64,000 bases of DNA from Mercenaria mercenaria (Eukaryota > Mollusca > Bivalvia > Venerida > Veneridae), in assembly GCF_021730395.1 (NCBI RefSeq), contig NW_026461865.1, positions 1 through 64,000 of the forward strand, read 5' to 3'. This document shows, one piece after another, positions 23,251-35,465 of this stretch (its first letter is position 1; each line of letters starts with the position of its first letter). The position numbers and the translations under genes were made by a program. Under the pieces are notes generated by a model. That model ran no database searches and had not been told where the DNA came from. It saw only the letters and a program-made list of their open reading frames with translations.

Positions 23251-24129
23251 ACTTAACTATACTTCTTATAAACAACAATAACGTGTATATTCGTTAAAGT
23301 TTTCACTAAACCATTTGATCGCCTGAAAAGTGCAAAATCGATAATTTCACTATGCCGTTTATATAAATAGTATGTGCTTTTAATTGAGAGTAATGTGTCA
23401 GTTGAACAGATCGATAGAAACCCTTCTAATGTTATATTTTTCATATTTGATTCGGATGTACACGGCTATCATTCTGACAATAATGGGTCAGTAAATAAAA
23501 TATAAATATTACTTTATTGACAAGTAACTGGTTCAAATTTCAAATATAAAAGAGAACGATTAAAAGCAAAACAAAATGAAAGTATGGTCTGGAACATAAG
23601 CATTGTTTGCTTAATAACGGTATTCTGAAACAAAATCTGTACAGTAGCAACGTATTTATATCGCTCTTTACAACTGACAGGTTATCCTCACTTATTAGTA
23701 CTTTGTTTCTGCATAACGTCTATAACTGTAAAGACAATTAAATGTTAGTCAAAACAACTTATTTTTACATAGCCTGACATTTGTTTTTTGTTACGCGGTA
23801 TAAACTGTATGTACTAATGTATGTAGCGTAGTATGTAGAAAGCAATAAAATGTTGTTCTTGTTTTTAATAAATTGTAACAATTTGCACTGGGATAAAAGA
23901 ACAAACTGACATTCGAACATCCGAGATGGTTTATAAAAGAATTTATTCTCCTAGCGAGATAGGCATAAGATAGGCCCACTTTGGTGACATACTTTGCATT
24001 TGTTACATGCATTACATCAAACAACATTATTCAAAATTACATAACAGCTAATCAATAACACACATATGCACAATGCCCTTATCTAAAATGTCATCTTCTT
24101 ATATCAGGGTCATAACTTTCAGACACACG
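23251..24129. other. Conserved spacer, unit 2
   Basis: Non-coding AT-rich DNA matching 9585-10382 of unit 1. It contains the uninterrupted sequence ACTTATTTTTACATAGCCTG (about 23758), which is the empty site for the 5.5-kb array of unit 4. No gene supported. Confidence 0.6.
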
Positions 24130-24895
24130 TAACATTCGTAACACATATATGTAACACCCATGTAACATCCTATCAACACCCCTGTGACATCCATGTTACA
24201 TTTATATTACACTACTAAGGACGTTCTTCTGCAAAGGCGGTGGGGTGGGGGGGGGGGGGGGGGGGGGGGTCCCAGTTAGGTGTCTGCGCAAAATGTTTTT
24301 TTATTTTCTTTATATTTTATGACAATATACCTACATGTATTAAGTTTCATTCACAAGTGTTACTGTTATCAGTTTTGACTTACTTTTATAGAAATTCACA
24401 TTTAAAGTGGGTGGGGTAATTTGACATGTAACCAGCCAGGAACACAATCTCTGTCGCTTTTTAAAAAATGGTTCAAACTTTTTACCTGGAACTTTCGTAA
24501 TAAAAAAACTATGCAATGGACATTTACACAACATGTTGCTTTTTAAATTGTCTTGAATACTTTTTTTAAACACAGAGCCACAAAGTGGCCTAATCAAATT
24601 TACTGATTTTCAATGGACGAACTTCACCAAAAATCTAAAACATTTTTTATTAGTTGAGATATTCAGGTGTTATTTTCAGCAGATATTGTTAGCTAAATAA
24701 ACATTAAAATGACAATATATCAGTACACTCTGATTAATATTGGAAGAGTGATACACTCTCAAACTAGGGAAAAGTGGGTGGGGTAAATAAACATGCGAAG
24801 CTAAACATTCGAAGCAACACAACTATAGGAATAAGAATTTTGCAGTTCAAGAAATGGCCTCACATTATCTACTACTATCTTAATTATACCCCTAT

Positions 24896-25952
24896 GAGTG
24901 GTGGGGGCATATAGATTTGGTCTTGTCCGTGCATCCGTGCGTCTGAGCGTCCGTCCGTCGTCCGAAGTTCTTGACGCACTTAGCTCAAAAAGTATTTGAT
25001 ATAAATTGATGAAAAATTGCAGGAGTCTTTATCGTGATATGTACTTGCATACTTCTATTTTTTTGTCTGGCTCCGCCCCTTATTTCCAGAGTTATGGCCC
25101 CTGACATATTCAAAAACACATATTTTCACCTTGTGACACGCCTAGCTCAGAAAGTATTTGATATAGATTGATGAAACCTTGCATGAATCTTAACCATGAT
25201 ATGAACTCGCACACCTTTTATTTTTCTACGGTCTCTTCACCCTTTTAACAAAGTTTTGGCCCCTGAAATGGTCAAAAATGCACATTTTCACGTTGTGATG
25301 TGGATAGCGCAAAAAGTATTTCATATAAATTGATGAAACCTTGCATGAATCATTATCGTGATATGCACTTGAGCATCTCCTATTTTTTGCCTGACTCCGC
25401 CCCCTATTTCTAGAGTTATGGCCCCTGAAATAGTCAAAAATGCACATTTCCACCTTGTTGTGCGCCTAGCTCAGAAAGTATTTCATATAAATTGATGAAA
25501 CCATGCATGAATCCTTATCATGATATGAACTTGTGCACCTCCTATTTGTCGTCTGGCTCTGTCCCCCATTTCCAGAGTTATGGCCCCTGAAATGGTTCAA
25601 AATGCATATTTTCACCTAATGACGTGCCTAGCTCAAAAAGTTTGATGTAAATTCATGAAGCATTGCATGAGTCTTGATTATGATGTGACCTTGCACACTT
25701 GGCATTCTTCTTGAGAACCTTAGCGCTTATTACAGAGTTATGGCCCTTAAAATAGCCAAAATAGTGGATGTTTTGTTTGTGATGCTCATAGCTCAAGAGG
25801 TATATGGCCTAGAATAATGAATCCTTTGTATAAAATGTTTGTTGAGGCTATATCCCCTTAAAACTGCAAACATTAATCATTGAATTATTGCCCCTTATTT
25901 GTGACAAATGTACCAGTGGGGGCACACCATGTGTCCTACAGACACATTCTAG
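24896..25952. mobile_element. Minisatellite element with 162-bp units, Helitron-like, nested in foldback
   Basis: The element opens with CCCCTATGAGTGGTGGGGGC. Six tandem units then start at 24982, 25144, 25306, 25468, 25630 and 25790 (AGCTCAGAAAGTATTTGAT type), a strict 162-bp period until the last unit. The end holds AGTGGGGGCACA, the hairpin GTGTC-CTACA-GACAC and ATTCTAG. A 3' hairpin then CTAG resembles Helitron ends, but the 5' TC is not seen. I class it as a pearl/Helitron-like non-autonomous element. Confidence 0.58.
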
Positions 25953-26652
25953 TTTTATTAAATGCAGCCTTGGGTGATACACTTTCTGGAACTTATAGTG
26001 GCTTATTGAGTGCAACTGGTATACGTCCCTACCTGGAACTAACAATACCTAGATTGCTGTATGTTCCTGCCTTGGAACAAGTGTAGATAATGTGTTTGTT
26101 CCTTCCTTGAACTTAGTTGATGGGTTCCTTCTTGGAACTAACAGTGTCAAAGTACAAAATTTAATGTAATTACATGTGTAAGTATTTGTTCCTTCGTATA
26201 ATAAAAGTACTTGAAGCTTGTTGCAGATTTATGTTTCTGTCTAGAAATTAACGATCAATATGATATGTACATTCAGGTAAGTGACCACTGACAGCAGTGC
26301 CTGTACTGTATATTATATGCTTCTATTGACAAACCATATAGAATATTAAAACTACCAACACTAAGGCTACCTAAAAGAGACTGTCAAAGCTACCAGCTAG
26401 AAGACCTATATTCATGTATATTCTAAACTACATTGAAATTACAAATGCAGAAAATTTAATCTCAACTTTAACAATACCATTCCTAATAATATACTGCCTC
26501 AGGCAAAACTTTTTATTAAATATCTTGAGCTTTCAGGGTTAATTTTGTTTGTCTACATTTCATGTTCAAGGTCTATGCTTTTTTCCATGACACACATGTA
26601 TATAGTGGACAAATTTTTGTTTAAGTTTATCACTCATGGCTGTATTTAATAC
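25953..26652. other. Interior of the 3.0-kb foldback, right of the minisatellite element
   Basis: No coding frame is supported. Loosely repeated phrases of CCTTGGAACTAACA type occur at 26030-26150. The AT-rich remainder is unrecognised. Confidence 0.45.
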
Positions 26653-27269
26653 AATTAAGAGGGCAGTAGACAATATGAGGCCATTTCTTAACAAATGCAG
26701 AATTTTTGTTCCAATAATAGTGTTGCTTCGAATGTTTATTTACCCCACCCACTTTTTCCCTGTTTGAGAATGTACCACTCTTCCAGTATTAATAAGAGTG
26801 TACTGATATACTGTCATTTTAATGTTTATTTAGCTTACAATATCTGCTGAAAATAACACCTGAATATCTCAACTAATAAAAAATGTTTTAGATTTTTGGT
26901 GAGGTTTGTCCATTGAAATTCAGTAAATTTGATCAGGCCAATTTGTGGCTCTGTGTTGAAAAAGGTATTCAAGACAATTTAAAACGCAACATGTTGTGTA
27001 AATGTCCATTGCATAGTTATTATATTACGAAAGTTCCAGGTAAAAAGTTTGAACCATTTAAAAAAAAAAACGACGGAAATTGTGTTCCTGGCTGGTTACA
27101 TGTCAAATTACCCCACCCACTTTAAATGTGAATTTCTATAAAAGTAAGTCAAAACTGATAACAGTAACACTTGTGAATGAAACTTAATACAGGTAGGTAT
27201 ATTGTCATAAAATATAGAGAAAATCAAAAAACATTTTGCGCAGACACCTAACTGGGACCCCCCCCCCCC

Positions 27270-29031
27270 TTTAAGAAACAAGGTGTAACATGCGTAACAT
27301 TTTGACTACAAATTGACACCTCTTCTCAGACACACGTAACAATATCAGGCCCAAAAGTACAATTAATTTCCCATAGAATTACATTCAAATATATCAATGC
27401 AAGGCTTTGACACAATGTTCTGAAGACAAAAGCAAATACCTTCTCTTTAGAAATCTATCTGAGAGAAACACAAAAATCCCGTTTAAGTGACCTGTTGACC
27501 TGCTACTTTTCTCCTCACATCTGTCAGAATTAAAAGTGTATTGAATTTAAATTTAAACAAAGTGAAGCGGTCCAGCCTACTTTTTGTACGAATCCGCAGA
27601 CAGTCATTTGCAAAAGAAATCATGATTTCCCAGCAATTTTTACCCCTTTCTCTTCATTTACATCTGATCTTCAAAAGTTGTTTGCTTGCAGAAGCTCAGG
27701 ATATCTATTTTCAATCAAATCCATCATGAAATGAGGGACTCTTTTCTCTCGGATACACTTCCTTTAGTTTGGTAAAGAAGGGGAGGTAACTGTACCTTAT
27801 TACCATATAACATCCATGTAACACCTCTGTAACATCCATGTTACATCTATATAACACTACTAAGGACGTTTCTCTGCAAAGTTAGGCGAATTAGGTGTAA
27901 TATGCGTAACATTTTGACTACAAATAGACACTTCTTTGAAATTTAGAAACCGAATCACATAACACACATGAAAAGTTGTCAGCACTACCGTCTTCTTCTT
28001 CTGTTGGGGGTCTGTCTGAAAGTAGTGCTCTCCTAATCCTGTTAATTAGGCATATTCCTTACTTGGATAACCGCTTTATTTATGTTTAACATGCAATTAA
28101 AACACTATGGACCTTTAATGAATAGAAATGGAAATTAATTCGATTGTTAAAGGCTCATAATGTTTGTTTAAAATGTGGCAGCTACATTTTCCCCCATGAA
28201 CATAAAACACATTAATTTCTTGTTAAAATCTATTTCTCGTAATTAATTTCTTTAATATTTGTCAAAGGTTTGAATATTGGTGAACATACTAGAGTGTTTA
28301 ATTGAATCTATAGTTTTTTATGACCTCCCTTTATGGCTGTAACTATATCACTTCATGTGCAATATTAAAAGAAGTGCTTTTCTAAGAATGTAAGTATGCA
28401 TAACATCTATTTGGAAAGCTGTTTCTTCTGTTTTTAAGATAAAAATTCAAAGCATTATATAGGATCTTTATACTAAACGGAATTAGGTCGTTACAAATTA
28501 TTTTGATCGGAGCAAAGGGCCGAGCCTGCAGCAACACAGTGACATGGTCGTTCAAAAGCACAGTCAATCGCTCTAAAAAATCTAAAATACTGGTGCGTCG
28601 TCATTGTCACATGTCAAGCACACGCCTGGAATGTTCAATACTGTTTCTCGGCTACCGTGTCTGAATATTTGATTGTTTTGGGTTTAATGCTGTTTTTCAA
28701 CAGTATTTCAGTTATGTAATGGCGGGAAGATAACCTAATCAGGTTTCCTGGATTCTCTACAAACAAAAATTACCTTTAGCCTCAGAAAGAAATAAGATGT
28801 TTTTCGGGATTTTTGCGGTTGAACGTGACACCTATGTTTCAGCCCTGACGACCATAAGTGTCTTGTTTCAAACACAACCGAAATCTTTCTTATTTATCTT
28901 GATATTTTTCTATTTTTTGTCTTTGCCTTCCTGTGTCAAATTGAGCATGTGTTAAACAGCCAAAAAGATCCGTCTACGTTCAGTTCTAATTTAAACTGAA
29001 ACGATTTGATCTTTTTGCATCAAATAAGTTG
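27270..29031. other. End of unit 2: minisatellite and conserved spacer
   Basis: GTAACATCC-type repeats (27270-27340, 27810-27930) surround a segment whose counterpart in unit 3 (42090-42520) is almost the same. The junction AATTTCCCATAGAATTACA near 27370 is the empty site for the SINE dimer of unit 3. The rest matches 10801-11710. No gene called. Confidence 0.6.
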
Positions 29032-29139
29032 GATGTTAGAATGAAAAATGAAACCGTAATAAATTGTCATACAAAAAATTTGTGTTTGATTGTAGATATC
29101 AGCAAAACTTACGTGATACATTTTGCTTTTTTTTTTTAG

Positions 29140-29384
29140 CTCGGGAGAGGCCATATTGGACAGTTCCAAACATACGGCTACCGTTGTAGTTACCAAACAG
29201 TTATACTAGGTAACATTTTAGCGCATACAACTGTCTATATATATGTAATTGTTCCGTATTAAAGTATAGACGGATACACCAGCTGTTTACCACGGCAAAT
29301 CATGCGAGATTAAGACGGGTTATATTCTAGTATGGGGCAATTATCGAAAACGAATCTAAAACACATTTGTTAGCATACCTAAGG
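29140..29384 (+). promoter_or_regulatory. Putative promoter/first-exon block, copy 3
   Basis: This uninterrupted version of the conserved upstream block runs from GGACAGTTCCAAACATACGG to the donor-like AAGG/GTAAGT at 29385. The matching acceptor candidate TATACAG ends at 32033. Roles are inferred from conservation across copies. Confidence 0.38.
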
Positions 29385-29624
29385 GTAAGTGTGTCGTTTT
29401 CATTGTAGCATTTTGCAAAATTTTATCATGTAATTTTATGACTATTAAGAATAAGCTGCGTAATGAACAGTGAACTCTGTATTCCGAACCAATTTTCAGA
29501 AAATGGGATTGTACAAGTGACTCGACTGTATCTTAAAATTTAAATTCGTTCAAACCACATGGCTTGGAAACTCTTGATAAACTCAAAGCAATCATTTTAC
29601 CCTAAATGTCGACTTCTCACTATA

Positions 29625-31029
29625 TAGAGATGGTACCTAACCAAATAAATCAAAGGGGGAAAACTCTGAATTGATCAATAAACTGAAGCCAACATTAAAC
29701 ATTGATCAAAAGTGAAAGAAAAATCAGATAGGTCCTTTTTCAAACAACTTACCAAGCAGACAAAATATGACCTACATTTGTTTAAATCCCTTTGTATTCA
29801 ATATACAATATGCACGCTTTTCTCATGACTTACACTGACAGTTATTTTGTAAGTTGTAGTGAGGCCCTGATAGAAAGTTTAGTAATACATGAAGATTAAA
29901 TAGAATAATGCATACATTCCTTTGAAGAAAATTAACGACATTAAGAAACGTTATTAAGTTTTGATCTTTTAGCCAAAGTTGTTTATTTATTGTTCTCAAT
30001 GGTGATACATTGATGTACACAACATTTGTATATCAAAATGTAAAATGTATATATCCAACAATGAGAAATAACAAAAAAAAGTTAAACTGGTAACACAAAA
30101 ATTCATTGTCGTCAAATATAAGTACAATGTTTTAAGGTAGTGGTTGTAATTACTACATATTAAGGTAGCTGACAGGTAATGACTCTATGTAATGTATTTT
30201 AAGCAATTCTCAATTTAAACATTTTCTGGAGGGAACAAGCACGATCACTTGCTTTCCTTGAAAAACGAATAAATGCTGAAAAAGCCTATGGAGATTACAC
30301 TATTTGATGATATTCGTTACAGGTCAACTACCCTAAACAAACTAAAAGGTGTTTTATTTATTGTTGAAAACAAAGTAATCGGATAATTTCAGATATCAAC
30401 ATTAATTTAAAACTTATATTGTTTACACAACTGGAATTTTTTTTTGTTGGGGGCCACTCATTTACAAATATATCAACAATTATCACCTGAATTGAGTGCA
30501 TTCATGAGTGGAAAATATTGATGGTAAAATGGTGTAGGGGTTTGTTTACAATATAAAATCTTTAATAACTTCTTTAAGGTACATTTGTGGTATGGTTTTG
30601 GTAAGCTTATAATAAAGAGCATGTCATTCTCTTTCACTCAGAATTTTTTCAAGCGTTTTAGACTCTCGGCTAGTCTTGGAATTTGACTTTATTAAAATAC
30701 AGAAGGAAGTTCAGTATAGGCTCTTTCAAAATGTTGAAAGTAGAGTAAACTTACCTTATACTCTATTGAATTTATTTAGCTGTGGGAGCTTTTGATATAG
30801 ACTATAATTGGGGAAGTCCTAAAATCTTAGAAACACGGTCAATACAAGAGTTGTCCTTTTTGCTTCAGATATTTTGAGAAAGTCATTTTTTAGATATCAA
30901 ATATTTCTATTTTTGACATGGAGAAGAGGAAAACCGTTAATATATTTAGAAAATTGGTGCACTTAGCTATCATTTCAGTCTAAAAAAAACCTAAAAAGAT
31001 GAATTTGAATTTTTTAGGTACCATCTCTA
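29625..31029. mobile_element. TIR element, 1,405 bp, non-autonomous
   Basis: The first 16 bases TAGAGATGGTACCTAA and last 16 TTAGGTACCATCTCTA are perfect inverted repeats. CACTATA precedes and CACTATC follows, a 6-of-7 target duplication. Copies 1 and 4 lack the block between ACTTCT and TGTGCTGATTTTA. No transposase is present. A smaller TIR element seems nested at 30160-30336. Confidence 0.85.
30160..30336. mobile_element. Nested MITE, ~177 bp
   Basis: TTAAGGTAGCTGACAGGTAA at the left and TTACAGGTCAACTACCCTAA at the right are imperfect inverted repeats. The left end resembles the end of the 2450 element (TTAAGGTAGC). Target duplication is unclear. Confidence 0.5.
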
Positions 31030-31338
31030 CACTATCGTGTGCTGATTTTATAACAGGAAGCTGCTGAGAAGCTCCAAGGTTTATGCCAATTTATAATAGA
31101 ATACTAGTTTAAATGGGAAAAAATATATCAAAGAAACATTTAACCAAATATTACACACCTTTTCATCTTTTGTATTGACTTTAAAAAGAGTTTTCAAGTA
31201 AAATAAAACGTATAACATTATAAACCAAGCTATTTTGAATAACATGTATGAATGTTCAATAGGTAAGGTTTGATATCATGTGTTTAGCTAATCTGTGACC
31301 TGCTGATAACAAGTTTTACCAACATTTTTAGCTGGAGT

Positions 31339-31761
31339 CAATCTGGCTAAAGTACATCTCCTATTACGCTACGCTTAGGATCTGAGAACGAGCTATCGAT
31401 AGCCTCGTTCTGACGACTCTTTCGCTAGCCAAACAGAGCTTAACTTACAACATTTTGCAAATCTATAGTTAGCCTTGATTTTTGATATTTACAATTCTTA
31501 AGTCGTAATGTGTCAGATAGCCGGTTAGCTCAGTCGTAGGCCACTTGTTCTGTAAGCGAGGGGCCCCGGGTTCGAGCCCTGGATTGACTGCACATTTTTC
31601 TTACTCTTTGACATTCGAACAAGCCGTTTGATTGGTTCAAATAAAAATAGATTTGCGAGACTAAAAATAGCAATATTGGAAATCCAAAATATACAGAGGA
31701 CGAATGTGAATGGGTCATTCTCAGATCTTCGTTTAGAAGATCAAGTACTTTAGTCAGATTG
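31339..31761. mobile_element. 423-bp TIR element carrying a tRNA-like sequence
   Basis: The ends CAATCTGGCTAAAGTAC and GTACTTTAGTCAGATTG are inverted with one mismatch. The flanks AGCTGGAGT and AGCTGGCGT form a 9-bp target duplication with one difference. Copy 1 has the empty site near 3628 (TTTTTAGCAGGAGTGACAAT). Inside are a short hairpin (GAACGAG/CTCGTTC, about 31384-31410) and a tRNA-like stretch (31519-31590). A 9-bp duplication suggests a Mutator-like or similar superfamily, without proof. Confidence 0.82.
31519..31590 (+). other. tRNA-like sequence (Thr-UGU-like), probably pseudo, inside a MITE
   Basis: The anticodon arm CTTGT/GCGAG with loop TCTGTAA would give anticodon UGU. The T arm CCGGG-TTCGAGC-CCTGG is fully paired, and the acceptor ends pair at six of seven positions with wobbles. 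The D arm (GCTC versus GGCC) does not pair, so a working tRNA is unlikely. It may act as, or derive from, a pol III promoter carried by the mobile element. Confidence 0.45.
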
Positions 31762-32135
31762 AGCTGGCGTGAGAATCACAAAACAAGGCCACGCCAGTAT
31801 ATAGATTAGCGGGGAAACAGAAAATAAATTGATGCATACTTTTTATTGATGGAATAAAACAATGTCTTGAATAAGATTTAAGTAATATGTTTCATCAGAG
31901 ATATGAATTCATTATCTTAGAGTATTTCGTGCCAGCGACCACGAACTGCGTAGCATAACTGATGCTTTATTCAAAACGACCACGTCCACCCTTACTGTTT
32001 ACTGTCTCAACAATTGTGATATTTTCTATACAGGTAGGAAGTAGAGCTGAAATAACAAAATGGTCGTTCAACGTGATAGCAGTAAATGTATTTCATATCA
32101 ATTTTATTGAAGGAATGGGTACAATCGAATAAATT

Positions 32136-32467
32136 ATGGCTGAAGGAGGTGACCTTACATCTGTCAAAGACGGGTCGGATGCTGACTTTGAATTAGTCTG
32201 TACGCCCTGTGGGGAAGATGATATCAGAGAAGAAGCTGTCAAATTCTGTGTAGAATGCAACCAGTATCTTTGTACAACATGTGCTAGATGTCATAGAAGA
32301 ATTGCGGCTTCGAAATCTCACAAGTTGCTGGATAGGGAAGACGCCAAGAATACGTCTATGGTTGCCATGACAGCAAAATGTCGATACCATCCAGATCGAG
32401 ACATCGAGATGTTCTGTGGAACACATGACATGGTCTATTGTACAAAATGTGTAGCCACAGAGCACAG
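32136..32467 (+). CDS. TRIM-like B-box/NHL-type protein, copy 3, exon 1
   Basis: The exon is 332 nt and encodes residues 1-110 with both B-boxes complete: the same Cys/His ligands as copy 1, including FCGTH of B-box 2. It differs from copy 1 at ten positions, among them Val10, Ile56, Thr73, Ala80, Thr103 and Val106, none of them a zinc ligand. Donor ACAG/GTATGT at 32468. The ATG lies after AATAAATT and aligns with the start of the other copies. No RING finger precedes it. Confidence 0.88.
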
Positions 32468-34102
32468 GTATGTTTTACTACACTCTAACACTATTGAGAC
32501 AAATTCCGTTTCACACCTGAATACAGCTCATGCAGGTGTGTACTACTATACTGTCTTTTCTTTCTTTCAAACTAACTTTTGATAACTTATGAATAGTGGC
32601 GTAATATATATGTAGTTTGTATAGAAAGCAAGGTTTGTGGTTATAGGTTTGATCAAGGTCAGTGTTTCTAAATACGGAAGAATGATTTTTTTTAATGAGT
32701 TAGGTTAGGAATGTGGTATTGTACCCAGACTAGGTATATATAGGTAATTTGCCTGTAGACAATATGGATCTCCAACAAACCTGAAAGAGGCATTATTGTG
32801 CATACTATCGGCATATTCCGGTTCGATGAAACTCAGCAGAGAAATAGCCCTTGATTAATACAATCTAATGACCACTTCTCTTATATCATTAGGCGCATTT
32901 CCACCAGACCTTACAGGAGTGATCTGTGCTAAGTCTCTTATGCATATTGTCGGCAGGTTCCGGTTCAGTGATTTGCAGTGGTGTTATGGCCCTCGATTTG
33001 TTGTATTTAACTTTGTCCGGGCAACTGCTCCAATACCACCAGGAGGAATTTCACCTTTCACAAAAGTGACCATTGCTATGTCTATTTGTGCTTTTCTTGG
33101 GGATATTCCGGCTCATCATATTTTATGGTGTTTTAGCCATTTCTCTTATAAAATAGCGAATTTCCACCAAACCTTACAGGAGTGAACCGTGCCAAGGCTT
33201 ATTATATATATTATTGGCATATTCCTGGTCAGTGATTTTCAGGGGAGTTATGATCCTTTATTTGTCATATTTTATGATACTTTGGCAACTTCTATTACAG
33301 AAATAGGCAGATTTCCACCAAACCTTACAGTAGTTATCAGTGCCAAGCCTTATTATACATATCAGCATGTTCCGATTAAGTAGTTTTCTGCAGAGGTTAT
33401 TGCCCTTGTACATTTATCATATTTTAAAGTTTTACACTACTTACTGTATACAAGTAGGCTGAATTTCACCAAACCTCACGAGTGATCAGTGTGAAGCGTA
33501 GTTGCGCACATTATCGTCATGTTTTGATTAAATGATTTTCAGCGGAGTCATGACCCTTGAATTGTCATTTTTATATGCTACTTCTTCTGTACCACAGGTT
33601 GGAATTCCACCAGCCTTCACAGAAGTTACCGCTGCCAATTTCGTTGGAATTGTATAGTCCTTAATATATGGCACTTTACACTTTTTGCAGGTTAAGTAGT
33701 GCAAAACAACCTCTGCTTCCGTTTATAACGATTACATTCAGAATCTGAAACAATTTATCTTTCTTTGAAATTGTCCTTTATAATTGTGCCATAAACTTTT
33801 CATTATTATGCTGTAAATTTTTATAAGCCAGGATCTTAATACTAAATAATAACAGATACCATGGATTGTCCCTGATAATCAAAATTTAACAGATACGATT
33901 TCATACGAAATTATATAAAATGGAACAGCTGATTAGTATGAAAATGCTGCTGACATTTTCACTATACAACGACTGTATATAGTAAACTTTTGGTTGTTAT
34001 TAATGAATTTTCCACTGGACATTCTTGCTTTTTATATTACATTCATTAGTTCCCATTTCAAAGTTAATTTATTGATAGAACTATTCTGCATCTGTTCTCC
34101 AG
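32468..34102 (+). other. Coding intron of copy 3 with ~150-bp tandem repeats
   Basis: The intron is 1,635 bp and phase 2, with acceptor TTCTCCAG. About 32710-33700 holds decayed tandem repeats (TTTCCACCAAACCTTACA and GTGATTTTCAGGGGAGTTA types at ~150-bp spacing), shared with copy 2. No gene is supported inside. Confidence 0.8.
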
Positions 34103-35465
34103 GGCTTGTGAGAATGTTAAGAGCATAGACGATATGCCGACATCTCTTATCCAACAGAATGACATACAGCGTTTACAGTTTGAAACTAAAGCTGTTCACG
34201 ACCAGTTAGTAGCTGCAAAGAAGAAGAAGCAGAAAAACGTCGCTTCTCTTGAAGTACAGAGAAGCGGTATTCTTCACAATATTCAGGATATAGAGAACAC
34301 TATTGGAGAATATATCGGGAAATTGAAAAGAGAAGCAGTCGAGAATTTGAACAAGACGTGTTTAGAAGCAAATGGCAAACTGGAATCTGAAATCAACTTG
34401 ATGGCTAATACAATAACAGAAGTCGACAAATCGAAAAGTATATTGCAAACTGTAAATAGAGTGGATGCTGGACAACGGTTTGTTCAAATAAAACTGATAG
34501 AAAGGAGTGTGAAAGATGCAAAGAAATTGTTTGAAGAAAGTCAGTCAGAGGGAACTAGAATTGCTCGTTTTACAGAAAATGCAAACCTGAGAAGCATTTT
34601 AACGACTGTCGCTGAATTAGGACGTGTGGAGACGTTGAGTGAAAACCTAACGCAGATTACACCAAGGCAATACAAGGTAAAAGCGAAGAAAGGGCATAAT
34701 GTCAGAATGCAGAATGACAGTCAGAAATGTTATATAACTGATCTGTGTCTGCTTCAGGATGGTACCGTCGTTCTGGCTGACTACATTAACACGAAAATAA
34801 AGAGGCTTGATACAAATTTTAGTATAAAGGACGCGTGTATTCTAACTTCCAGTCCTACGGCCATCTGCTGTACTGCTAAGGATGAAATTGCAGTAAAATT
34901 GGCTAACGACACAGTTCAGTTTATATCAGTTGGTCGGGCATTGTCTGTTTTGAGAAATATATCTATAGCAGGGGGTAGTTATTTGGGAATGGAGTATTTT
35001 GCTGGGGAGCTTTGGGTATCTAATGCAAGTAGTGTCAACGTGTACAATACATCAGGAACACTACTGAAGTCTATCAACAAAAACATGAATGGACAGAGTA
35101 TATTTAAATCTTCTCCTCAACGTGTGGTTGTCAGTGGAGAGACTGTTATTGTAACAGATGGAAGTGATGGAACCGTCTGTTTAGGAAGAGATGGTGAAGT
35201 GAGGCGTGAACTGCGGGACGCAAGACTGAAATACTGCATAGGTGTATCTGTATCAGATGATGGCACCGTCTTCCTGTCTGGAACTAGCTCCCACAATATC
35301 GTGATTTTTAGTGGTGAAGGGATATGTCAAGGAGAACTACTAACGACAGAAATGGATCTTACTCATGTTTCCTCTCTCTGTTATGTTAACAAAAGAAATT
35401 GTTTAATGCTAGCACGTAACATTTATGAGCATGACAGTATCAACATTCTTGAAATGCACGATTAA
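34103..35465 (+). CDS. TRIM-like B-box/NHL-type protein, copy 3, exon 2
   Basis: The exon is open from the acceptor to the stop and gives a 564-residue protein with exon 1. After B-box 2 is closed by Cys113, residues ~118-230 form the coiled coil and ~310-564 the NHL-like propeller. Blade motifs include DLCLLQDGTVVLADY, ELWVSNASSVNVYN, ETVIVTDGSDGTVCLGRDG and GVSVSDDGTVFLSG. It is one residue longer than copies 1 and 4 near the end (IYEHDSINILEMHD). Function is inferred only from the family: a RING-less TRIM-like scaffold, perhaps an immune factor. Confidence 0.88.

Larger units (their letters stand above)
24236..27269. mobile_element. 3.0-kb foldback element with ~0.6-kb inverted arms
   Basis: The left arm (about 24270-24895) and right arm (about 26653-27257) are reverse complements, starting TCCCAGTTAGGTGTCTGCGC and sharing AAAGTGGGTGGGGTAA twice per arm. 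A 23-nt G run (24247-24269) and a matching 12-nt C run (27258-27269) form the tips. The element splits the minisatellite phrase GACGTTCTTCTGC...TTTAAGAAACAAGG that is continuous in unit 3 (near 41391). No transposase frame is seen; the interior holds another element (24896-25952). Confidence 0.78.
11711..29031. repeat. Segmental duplication unit 2 (pseudogene copy 2)
   Basis: This has the same order as unit 1 but is enlarged by a 4.9-kb foldback (11880-16755), a MITE (17088-17526), a LINE fragment (about 21585-21997) and a 3.0-kb foldback (24236-27269). Removing these leaves roughly 9 kb, close to unit 1. Its gene has several disabling lesions. Confidence 0.78.

Noticed and set aside
29140-29165. 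CArG-type SRF site (CCATATTGG) in the upstream block
   Set aside because: The A/T core has five bases here and differs in length between copies (seven in copy 1, four in copy 4), so the motif is not maintained.
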